A stretch of 64,000 bases of DNA from Cucumibacter marinus DSM 18995 (GTDB lineage Bacteria; Pseudomonadota; Alphaproteobacteria; Rhizobiales; Devosiaceae): NCBI RefSeq assembly GCF_000429865.1, contig NZ_KE386977.1:367393-431392 (forward strand). Reading direction: 5' to 3'. Below the pieces are notes generated by a model. The model ran no database searches. It was given only the letters and a program-made list of their open reading frames with translations, and was not told the origin of the DNA. The first letter of the stretch is position 1, and the number at the start of each line of letters is the position of its first letter. The position numbers were made by a program, and so were the translations under genes. Of the stretch, positions 17,133-24,391 are shown piece after piece.

Positions 17133-18005
17133 ATGACCATGGCGACCGAGACGAGCGAAACCGATCCGGCAACCCCCGGTGGCAAGCAACGCAAAAAGGG
17201 CCGGTTGATCTACCGACAGAACGCCTGGACGCGTGTTACCCACTGGGTCTGGGCAATCTCGCTGTTCTTCCTGCTGCTCTCGGGCCTGCAGATCTTCAAC
17301 GCCCATCCAGAGCTCTATATCGGCTCCGAATCCGGCTTCGAATACGAGAACACGGTCTTCTCGGCCCGCGCCCGCGCCGTGGATGGCGAACGCCGGGGCA
17401 TCACGACAATCCTGGGCCAGGAATTCGATACCACCGGGGTTCTGGGCCTGTCGGGCGCCGACAACCGCGACGTCCGCGGCTTCCCGAGCTGGGCCACCAT
17501 CCCCTCGAACCGCGACCTCGCCACGGGTCGGGTTGTGCATCTGTTCTTCGCCTGGGTTCTGGTGGGCACGCTGTTCGTCTGGTTCCTCGCCAGTTTTCTC
17601 AACCGCCACGCCTGGCGCGATCTCATCCCGCGGGTTCGCGACATCACGGAACTGCCGCGCGATATCGTTCAGCACCTCAAGTTCAAATTTGACCACGGCG
17701 GCAGCTACAGCCCGCTGCAGAAATGGGCTTATTTCGGTGTGCTGTTCATCCTGTTTCCGCTGATCGTTCTGACCGGGTTGACCATGTCTCCGGGCATGGA
17801 CGCCGCCTGGCCCTGGCTCCTCGACATCTTTGGCGGCCGCCAGACCGCCCGCACCATTCACTTCATCACCATGGCACTGCTGGTCCTGTTCTTCATCGTC
17901 CACATCGCCATGGTTATCCTCGCCGGCCCGCTCAACGAGATGCGCTCGATGATCACCGGCTGGTACCGCACATCCACCGGCAATCATGAGGGAGAGAGCA
18001 AATGA
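17133..18005 (+). CDS. Di-haem cytochrome b membrane subunit paired with a molybdoenzyme
   Basis: This is a roughly 290-residue cytochrome b/b561-type membrane protein. Histidines expected to bind haem sit in RVTHWVWAISLFF near the first helix, VVHLFFAWVLVG, and TIHFITMALLVLFFIVH near the last. A long periplasmic loop follows helix 1. ATG 17133 and ATG 17139 are both plausible, each with a purine-rich site upstream. The stop overlaps the start of the molybdoenzyme gene (ATGA). It probably moves electrons between the quinone pool and that enzyme, as MsrQ does for MsrP, although it is not an obvious MsrQ by sequence. Confidence 0.85.
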   Translation: MTMATETSETDPATPGGKQRKKGRLIYRQNAWTRVTHWVWAISLFFLLLSGLQIFNAHPELYIGSESGFEYENTVFSARARAVDGERRGITTILGQEFDTTGVLGLSGADNRDVRGFPSWATIPSNRDLATGRVVHLFFAWVLVGTLFVWFLASFLNRHAWRDLIPRVRDITELPRDIVQHLKFKFDHGGSYSPLQKWAYFGVLFILFPLIVLTGLTMSPGMDAAWPWLLDIFGGRQTARTIHFITMALLVLFFIVHIAMVILAGPLNEMRSMITGWYRTSTGNHEGESK

Positions 18006-18793
18006 GCAAGCGCCTCATCACCCGCCGCAACTTTCTGCGCGGCAGCGGCATCGTCGCCGCCTCGACCACCCTTGCCGGCTGCGACCAGTTCGACTTCCTT
18101 CGCGACCGTGACGGGGCCGCCCGAAACTTTCTCGAAGGCGCCAACTCGCTGACCTATCACGCCCAGCGCCTGCTGCTCGGACGCGATGCGCTCGCCCGCG
18201 AATATGCCGAAAGCGAAATCCGCCAGGGCCAGCGGCCCAATGGCTCGCGCAATCCCTCATCAAGCGAATATCGCACCATGGCGAATGGCAATTTCGACAG
18301 CTACCGGCTCGAGATCGGCGGCCTGGTCGAGAACCCGGTCAGCTTTTCGCTGAACGAATTGCGCAACATGCCGGCCCGCACCCAGATCACGCGCCACGAT
18401 TGCGTCGAGGGCTGGAGCTGCATCGCCAAATGGTCCGGCCCCCAGCTCGGCCCCGTGCTCGATCAGGCCGGGGTGAAGCCGGAAGCGAAATATGTCGTCT
18501 TCCGCTGCTATGACTCGCTCGGCAATTCGCTGTCGGGGCCCAATTTCTACTATGAGAGCTGCGACCTGATCGACGCGCGCCACCCCCAGACCATACTGGC
18601 CCACACGCTTAACGATAATCCTCTTCCCGTCGCCAATGGCGCGCCCCTGCGGGTCCGCATCGAGCGCCAGCTCGGCTACAAAATGGCCAAATATATCCGC
18701 CGCATCGAACTCGTTTCGGACTTCTCCGATATCGAGGGCGGACATGGCGGTTATTGGGAAGACCGCGGCTATGAATGGTTTGCGGGTATCTAG
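18002..18793 (+). CDS. Molybdopterin-dependent oxidoreductase, sulfite oxidase/MsrP-like, Tat lipoprotein
   Basis: This 263-residue protein carries a Tat motif (RRNFLRG) followed by a lipobox (LAGC), so it should be exported folded and lipid-anchored. The molybdenum-ligand region RHDCVEGWSC has its key cysteine at about 134, matching the CVEGW motif of MsrP/YedY. GGLVENPVSFSLNEL and RIERQLGYKMAKYIRRIEL are typical of the sulfite oxidase fold. It is translationally coupled to the cytochrome b gene. Substrate is unknown; repair of oxidised methionine or reduction of another S- or N-oxide are possibilities. Confidence 0.87.
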   Translation: MSKRLITRRNFLRGSGIVAASTTLAGCDQFDFLRDRDGAARNFLEGANSLTYHAQRLLLGRDALAREYAESEIRQGQRPNGSRNPSSSEYRTMANGNFDSYRLEIGGLVENPVSFSLNELRNMPARTQITRHDCVEGWSCIAKWSGPQLGPVLDQAGVKPEAKYVVFRCYDSLGNSLSGPNFYYESCDLIDARHPQTILAHTLNDNPLPVANGAPLRVRIERQLGYKMAKYIRRIELVSDFSDIEGGHGGYWEDRGYEWFAGI

Positions 18794-18817
18794 ACCGGCG
18801 TCGACCTCAAGGCGCGC

Positions 18818-19384
18818 CTACGATTTCGGACCCGCGAACCGGTCTTCGAAACAAATGAGGGTTTGCGGGTTTTCTGCGCAGGTCTGCGGCGGGATCAGCG
18901 AGAACGACAGCCGCTCGACCATCGCTTCGAACTCCGGCTTCCGCGCGGTCGGGAAGGTGATCTCGAACACCGAATAAGCGGACCGGTCCGCATTCATCTC
19001 GGCCCTGAGATAAAAGATCGTATCCTCGGGATAGGCGAGATCGCTGGTCGTAAAGCCCGACAGCGCCAGCCAGTCGTCCCTGAGCGCCGTATAGGTGATC
19101 CGCCGCGCCCGCCCGTCGCCGAGAATTTCGACCAGCGCTTGGGTGATCGAATAATCCTCGAAGTTCTCCCGGCCATAGGCACGGATGGCGGCCTCTCCAT
19201 CCTTTTCTTCGAGCGCCACCCAGTCGATGCCCGAGGAATTTTCAAGCGCCGTGAACTGCCCGATCGGCAGTTCGAGCGAATAGCCGAGCCGGCCATTGGT
19301 GTAACCGACCCAGTCTGCATCGTCCTGCGCCAGCGCCTGCCCAAGACCGGAAACCACCAGCGCAGCGGCCAAAATCATTCTCAT
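18818..19384 (-). CDS. Secreted protein of unknown function, coupled to allA
   Basis: This 188-residue protein has a signal peptide (cleavage near ALAQ) and a single small domain with GYTNGRLGYSLELP and YAVFEITFP-like strands; two cysteines near the C-terminus (PQTC, LICFED) could pair. I do not recognise a family. Its ATG overlaps the allA stop (ATGA), so it is the third gene of the uricolytic operon by layout. Why a periplasmic protein should be coupled to a cytosolic pathway is unclear, and read-through without functional linkage is possible. Confidence 0.7.
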   Translation of the reverse strand: MRMILAAALVVSGLGQALAQDDADWVGYTNGRLGYSLELPIGQFTALENSSGIDWVALEEKDGEAAIRAYGRENFEDYSITQALVEILGDGRARRITYTALRDDWLALSGFTTSDLAYPEDTIFYLRAEMNADRSAYSVFEITFPTARKPEFEAMVERLSFSLIPPQTCAENPQTLICFEDRFAGPKS

Positions 19385-19890
19385 GACGCTTTCCCCTCCG
19401 GCGCCTCGATCACATAGGGATCATCAAAATGGTATTCCTCGAGATTGTCGCCCGGCCCACCGCGATCCGCGATCAAAAAGTCGCTTGGCGCATCGAGGGC
19501 CGTCAGCACCCCGTGCCAGACATTGCGCTTGAGATTGACCCCCTGATGCGGCGCGGTGAGAAAAGCCCGCGGCCGCCCCGGCACTCCGCCCTCATCGGGG
19601 CAAACGATCACCAGGAACTCTCGGTCACTGAGCGGCATGAAGGCCTGCGACCCGAGCGGATGGCGCTCGACCATTTTGAGCGTGAGCGGCAGCGTATAGG
19701 GCTGCCCGCGAAAGATAGACAGGATCGGCTTGCCGCCCTGCCCCGCAATCTCGATCTCTCCCAGCGCGTGAATGCGTTCGGTCATACCGGCATTGATCGT
19801 GAAACGCTCGTCGCCATCGGTGTCGAGCACTTGCCCGAAAGGCGCAAACGCCGTCCGCGCCAGCGGTTCGATGGTGACGTGGCGGCTCAT
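19381..19890 (-). CDS. allA: Ureidoglycolate lyase AllA
   Basis: This 169-residue cupin-fold protein has AllA hallmarks: EPLARTAFAPFGQVL at the N-terminus, MVERHPLGSQAFMPL in the middle and GVNLKRNVWHGVL, which contributes the metal-site histidine. It splits ureidoglycolate to glyoxylate and urea, the last step of allantoin breakdown. It overlaps the upstream allantoinase/OHCU decarboxylase gene by four bases. The glyoxylate it yields is the substrate of malate synthase G, encoded divergently 1.6 kb away. Confidence 0.92.
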   Translation of the reverse strand: MSRHVTIEPLARTAFAPFGQVLDTDGDERFTINAGMTERIHALGEIEIAGQGGKPILSIFRGQPYTLPLTLKMVERHPLGSQAFMPLSDREFLVIVCPDEGGVPGRPRAFLTAPHQGVNLKRNVWHGVLTALDAPSDFLIADRGGPGDNLEEYHFDDPYVIEAPEGKAS

Positions 19891-21305
19891 GCCGGCAACA
19901 TGTCCGACAGACGAAACAGCGCGATCCGCTCAACCTGGCGGCAGGCGGTGATGAACTCGGTCGCCCGGTCGTTGTTGAGCCGGGCTTCAAAGGCCGCAAG
20001 GATATCCGCCTTGTCGAGCCCCTTGACCGCGATGATGAAGGGAAAGCCGAACTTTTCCATATAGCGCGTGTTGAGATCGGTGAACCGCGCCCGTTCGGCA
20101 TCGGTCAGCGCATCGAGCCCGGCCCCGGCCTGCTCGGAGGCGGATTCTGCCGTGAGCTGCTTGGCTGCCGCCAACTTGCCCGCAAGGTCGGGATGCGCCC
20201 GCAACACCCCGAGCCGTTCATCCTCGCTCGAAAGGCGAAAGACAGCGCAAAGCGCCCCGTGCAAACCAATGGCGGTGTTGTTGGCCGGACCCAGCTCACC
20301 GTCATAGGCGCGCTCGGCGATCCAGGGGGAGTGTTCAAATACCGAACCGAACTGCTCGACGAACTGCGCCCGGTGCATGACGGTCGGCATCAGTGCCGGC
20401 GCCTCATAGGGGTGCGTCCGCGTCCAGTGTTCGGCAATGTCGATCCGCCGCGCGAACCAGACCTTCGAATGCCCTGCCGCATAATCGAGGAAGCGTTTGA
20501 CCGCCGCCGCCCGTCCCGGCCGGCCCGCCAGCCGGCAATGCAGACCGACGCTCATCATCTTCGGGGCGCCATCGAGCCCCTCGGCATAAAGCGTGTCGAA
20601 CGTGTCCTTGAGATAGGTGAAGAACTGGTCGCCCGAATTGAACCCCTGCGGGGTCGCAAACCGCATGTCGTTGGCATCGAGCGTATAGGGCACGACGAGC
20701 TGGGCGCGGCCATCATGCTCATGCCAATAGGGCAGATCATCGGCATAGCTGTCCGCCACATAGGCAAAGCCGCCTTCCTCGGTGACAAGATCGAGCGTAT
20801 TTTCGGTGCAGCGCCCGAGATAAAAGCCGCGCGGCCGCGTACCCGTTGCCGCGACATGCAGCCGGATCGCCTCCTTGAGATCCGCGCGCTCCTCTTTGAC
20901 GGACTTGTCCTTGTATTCAACCCATTTGAGCCCGTGGCTGGCGATCTCCCAGCCCGCAAGCCGCATCGCGCGCACCTGGGCCGGCGACCGCATCAGCGCA
21001 CTTGCCACACCATAAACGGTGATCGGGGTGTTGGCCGCGGTGAACAGGCGATAAAGCCGCCAGAACCCCGCCCGCGCGCCATATTCATAAATCGATTCCA
21101 TGTTCCAGTGGCGCTGCCCTTCCCAGGGCTGGGCGCCCACGATCTCGGACAGAAAGGCTTCGGAGGCGGCATCTCCGTGCAGGATATTGTTTTCCCCGCC
21201 TTCCTCGTAATTGACCACGAACTGGACCGCGATGGCCGCGCCACCGGGCCATTTCGGATCGGGCGGGTTCTCGCCATAACCATGAAGATCGCGCGGATAT
21301 CGCAT
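19887..21305 (-). CDS. puuE-uraD: Bifunctional allantoinase (PuuE type) - OHCU decarboxylase (UraD) fusion
   Basis: The 472-residue protein joins two enzymes of urate breakdown. Residues 1 to about 300 form a polysaccharide-deacetylase-like, metal-independent allantoinase (MRYPRDLHGYGENPPDPKWP, WEIASHGLKWV, RPRGFYLGRCTENT). Residues from about 309 to 470 form OHCU decarboxylase, with HPDLAGKLA at 371 and FGFPFIIAVKG at 419. The reactions are not consecutive in one substrate pass: UraD yields S-allantoin, which PuuE then opens to allantoate. ATG 21305 follows AGAGG. The frame is open upstream but without family-like sequence. Confidence 0.92.
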   Translation of the reverse strand: MRYPRDLHGYGENPPDPKWPGGAAIAVQFVVNYEEGGENNILHGDAASEAFLSEIVGAQPWEGQRHWNMESIYEYGARAGFWRLYRLFTAANTPITVYGVASALMRSPAQVRAMRLAGWEIASHGLKWVEYKDKSVKEERADLKEAIRLHVAATGTRPRGFYLGRCTENTLDLVTEEGGFAYVADSYADDLPYWHEHDGRAQLVVPYTLDANDMRFATPQGFNSGDQFFTYLKDTFDTLYAEGLDGAPKMMSVGLHCRLAGRPGRAAAVKRFLDYAAGHSKVWFARRIDIAEHWTRTHPYEAPALMPTVMHRAQFVEQFGSVFEHSPWIAERAYDGELGPANNTAIGLHGALCAVFRLSSEDERLGVLRAHPDLAGKLAAAKQLTAESASEQAGAGLDALTDAERARFTDLNTRYMEKFGFPFIIAVKGLDKADILAAFEARLNNDRATEFITACRQVERIALFRLSDMLPA

Positions 21306-21490
21306 CAATCGGGGACCTCTGAGCTCGCAACTGCATATATCTTTACGGGAATTTCCGGGTGCGGCAAGCCGCACAGGGACTGGACAATGCCGTCGGCGGT
21401 GACGAAAAATCGCATGACGAAACGCTTGCCTTTGGCAAAGATAACAGGCAGGGACAGGGTCGGCGGGACATCGATGGTTGGGAGGATGGA

Positions 21491-23659
21491 ATGACACACA
21501 CCACCACTCGCGCCGGATTGTCCGTTGACGCCGGTCTCGCTGAATTCATTGAAAACGAAGCGCTTCCCGGCCTGCCGGTGACCCGGGACACGTTCTGGGA
21601 CGGCTTTGCCGATTTGATCGGCCAGTTCGCGGCCCGCAATGACGAGCTTCTCGCTTTCCGCGACACGCTGCAAACGCAGATCGATGACTGGCACCGTACC
21701 AACGGCCCGGTCGCCAGCGATCCGGCGGGCTATCAGGTCTTTCTGCGCGAGATTGGCTATCTCGTTGAGGAACCGGCTGATTTCGAGATCGAAACCGCCG
21801 ACCTCGACCCCGAAATCGCCAGTATCTGCGGCCCGCAGCTCGTCGTGCCGGTCTCCAATCCGCGCTATGCGCTCAACGCAGCCAATGCCCGCTGGGGCAG
21901 CCTCTACGATGCCTATTACGGCACCGATGTGATCCCGCATGAGGGAACTCTGGCGCCCGGCAGGGAATACAACCCCAAGCGCGGCGAGGCGGTGTTCGCC
22001 AAGGCCGCCGAATTCCTCGACATGGCCTTTCCCCTCGATGGCGCCAGCCATGCCGATGTCACCGCCTATGAGATGGCCGACGGATCGGAGGGCAAGACCC
22101 TGACCGCCCGGATCGGCGATCGCCGCGCCGCCTTTGCCGATCCCGAGGCTTTTGCCGGCTATGCCGAGCGTGGCGAGGCGGAGGTCTTTCTGCTCGCCCA
22201 TCGCGGCCTGCATGCCGAACTGGTCATCGACCGCGACCATGCCATCGGCAAGACCCACAAGGCAGGCCTTGCCGACATCGTCGTCGAAAGCGCGATGACC
22301 ACCATTCAGGACTGCGAGGATTCGGTCGCCGCGGTCGATGCCGAGGACAAGATCGGCGTCTATCGCAATTGGCTCGGCCTGATGAAAGGCAGCCTTGAGG
22401 ACCGGTTCGAGAAGAACGGCCGCGAGGTCCACCGCACCCTTCATCCCGATCGATATTACGTTGCCCCGGGCGGCGAGGAAGTCACCCTCAAGGGCCGGGC
22501 GCTCCTTTTGGTGCGCAATGTCGGGCATTTGATGAAAACCGATGCCGTTCTCGATCACAATGGCAATCCGATTGGCGAAGGCCTGCTCGATGCCGCGGTC
22601 ACCGTGCTTTGCGCCATGCAGGACCGGCTGACCGGCGCCAATTCGCACACCGGCGCCATCTATGTCGTCAAACCCAAGATGCACGGGCCCGAGGAAGTGC
22701 GCTTCGCCTGCGAGGTCTTCGCCATGGTCGAAGACATTCTCTCCCTGCCGCGCCACACGGTGAAGATCGGCATCATGGACGAGGAGCGCCGAACCTCGGC
22801 CAATCTCAAGGCCGCGATCCATGCGGCCCGCCACCGTGTCTTCTTCATCAATACCGGTTTTCTCGACCGCACAGGCGACGAGATCCACACCGCCATGCAG
22901 GCGGGACCGGCGCCGCGCAAGGACCGCATCAAATCCGAGGACTGGATCAAGGCCTATGAGGACCGCAATGTCCTGATCGGCATTGCCTGCGGTCTGTCCG
23001 GCAAGGCCCAGATCGGCAAGGGCATGTGGCCCAAGCCGGACGAGATGGCCGAAATGCTGGCGACCAAGGCCACCCATCCCGATCAGGGTGCCAATTGCGC
23101 CTGGGTTCCCTCGCCCACCGCCGCGACTCTGCACGCGCTGCATTATCACGAAGTCGATGTGTTCGCGGCCCAAAAGCGCCGCCACAACGAAGAGCTGCCG
23201 GGACTCGACGCGCTGTTCTCGATGCCGGTGATCGACCCGGCTTCCCTGTCGAAGGATGAGATCGCCCGCGAGCTCGAAAACAACGCCCAGGGCATTCTCG
23301 GCTATGTCGTGCGCTGGATCGACCAGGGTGTTGGCTGTTCCAAGGTGCCCGACATCAATGATGTGGGGCTGATGGAAGACCGCGCGACCTTGCGCATCTC
23401 CTCCCAGCACATCGCCAACTGGCTCGCCCATGGCGTCGTCACGCCTGAGGAGGTCGATGCCTGTCTCGAGCGCATGGCAGCGGTGGTCGACAAGCAGAAT
23501 GAGGGCGACCCCTTCTACCGGCCCATGGCCGGACACTTCGACACCTCGATCGCCTATCAGGCGGCCCGGCGGCTGGTCTTTGAGGGCGCCGAGCAACCCT
23601 CCGGCTACACCGAACCGCTCCTCCACGCCATGCGCCGCGAGGCCAAAGCGGCGGGGTAG
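21491..23659 (+). CDS. glcB: Malate synthase G
   Basis: This 722-residue protein is full length for the AceB/GlcB type G isoform. Diagnostic segments include MTTIQDCEDSVAAVDAEDK, TGFLDRTGDEIHTAMQAG, KPDEMAEMLATKATHPDQGANCAWVPSPTAATLHALHYH and a C-terminal YRPMAGHFDTSIAYQAARRLV-like end. ATG 21491 follows GGGAGGATGG. It condenses glyoxylate with acetyl-CoA to malate in the cytosol. Its divergent placement beside the uricolytic operon fits glyoxylate disposal. The 185-base spacer contains a TGCGGC/GCCGCA hairpin at about 21360 and a CTTTG-G-CAAAG dyad. Confidence 0.95.
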   Translation: MTHTTTRAGLSVDAGLAEFIENEALPGLPVTRDTFWDGFADLIGQFAARNDELLAFRDTLQTQIDDWHRTNGPVASDPAGYQVFLREIGYLVEEPADFEIETADLDPEIASICGPQLVVPVSNPRYALNAANARWGSLYDAYYGTDVIPHEGTLAPGREYNPKRGEAVFAKAAEFLDMAFPLDGASHADVTAYEMADGSEGKTLTARIGDRRAAFADPEAFAGYAERGEAEVFLLAHRGLHAELVIDRDHAIGKTHKAGLADIVVESAMTTIQDCEDSVAAVDAEDKIGVYRNWLGLMKGSLEDRFEKNGREVHRTLHPDRYYVAPGGEEVTLKGRALLLVRNVGHLMKTDAVLDHNGNPIGEGLLDAAVTVLCAMQDRLTGANSHTGAIYVVKPKMHGPEEVRFACEVFAMVEDILSLPRHTVKIGIMDEERRTSANLKAAIHAARHRVFFINTGFLDRTGDEIHTAMQAGPAPRKDRIKSEDWIKAYEDRNVLIGIACGLSGKAQIGKGMWPKPDEMAEMLATKATHPDQGANCAWVPSPTAATLHALHYHEVDVFAAQKRRHNEELPGLDALFSMPVIDPASLSKDEIARELENNAQGILGYVVRWIDQGVGCSKVPDINDVGLMEDRATLRISSQHIANWLAHGVVTPEEVDACLERMAAVVDKQNEGDPFYRPMAGHFDTSIAYQAARRLVFEGAEQPSGYTEPLLHAMRREAKAAG

Positions 23660-23757
23660 GGCGCGCTGACTGGTCGGTAATCTTGACAAGACCTCCTGCC
23701 GAAATTGGGTTGTGAAGTGGGTTTATTTCTTCAAAATGAAGCAGACCCACCCCTCCC

Positions 23758-24279
23758 ATGCTATTTCGGATGGCCCAGATGACCATATTCGAAGGTAAAT
23801 TCTGGAAAATGTGGTTTTGGGGTCCGCGCAAACAATTCCATCTATCGAAATACCTTCATTTGCACCTCTATATCATCAATGGAAAGAGAACATATACAAT
23901 AACATACAAATATCCTGGAAACCATCAGGAGTGTGAGATAAGCACAGATTCCATCAGACTAATGAAAGAAATAGTTTCATGCGAATCTTATTGCAATTTG
24001 ATTAATGATAAATCACTATCAAAAATTTCCATCAAGCCATCTTTAATACAGAAATTATTGTTATTTAGAATAAATCTAATCATTTCATTTTCTATTCAAG
24101 ACGACATAAAATTAATAGTAGGTGGGGAAAAAGAGAAAATTGAATTCTATTTATCTGTTCGATTTCCCGATTCTAACTGTATTATTAATATATCCAAGAA
24201 AGAAATTCTTGATATGGAAAGAATTATTCAATACGGGCATTTTGACCCGGATCAGAAAGGGGAGAATACCCACCCATAA
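23758..24279 (+). CDS. A+T-rich orphan protein of unknown function
   Basis: A 173-codon frame runs through a block of about 550 bases that is strikingly A+T-rich in a G+C-rich genome, with codons such as AAA, ATA and TTA that its neighbours avoid. The protein is rich in Lys, Ile and Asn (LHLYIINGKRTYTITYKYPG, EIYLSV-like strands), mostly predicted beta strands, with no signal peptide or recognisable domain. ATG 23758, 23770 and 23779 are all possible and none has a clear ribosome site. It is probably a recent acquisition, sitting alone between glcB and the copper ATPase. It may also be a truncated remnant. Confidence 0.5.
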   Translation: MLFRMAQMTIFEGKFWKMWFWGPRKQFHLSKYLHLHLYIINGKRTYTITYKYPGNHQECEISTDSIRLMKEIVSCESYCNLINDKSLSKISIKPSLIQKLLLFRINLIISFSIQDDIKLIVGGEKEKIEFYLSVRFPDSNCIINISKKEILDMERIIQYGHFDPDQKGENTHP

Positions 24280-24330
24280 GCTCTGGATATACCGTCTATC
24301 AGTCGGTCTGCAATTCGGTCCTGCGCGCCC

Positions 24331-24361
24331 TTGACCTTCCATTGACTGGAAGGTTGATACT
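24331..24361 (+). promoter_or_regulatory. CueR/MerR-type copper promoter of the P-type ATPase gene
   Basis: The dyad ACCTTCC-N7-GGAAGGT (24334-24354) lies between a -35 TTGACC (24331-24336) and a -10 GATACT (24356-24361), with the 19-base spacer typical of MerR-family promoters. It is almost identical to the CueR-controlled copA promoter of enteric bacteria. The start codon follows about 30 bases after the -10. Confidence 0.9.
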
Positions 24362-24391
24362 GCGTTTCAATCACAGATTGAGGCAGCAAAA

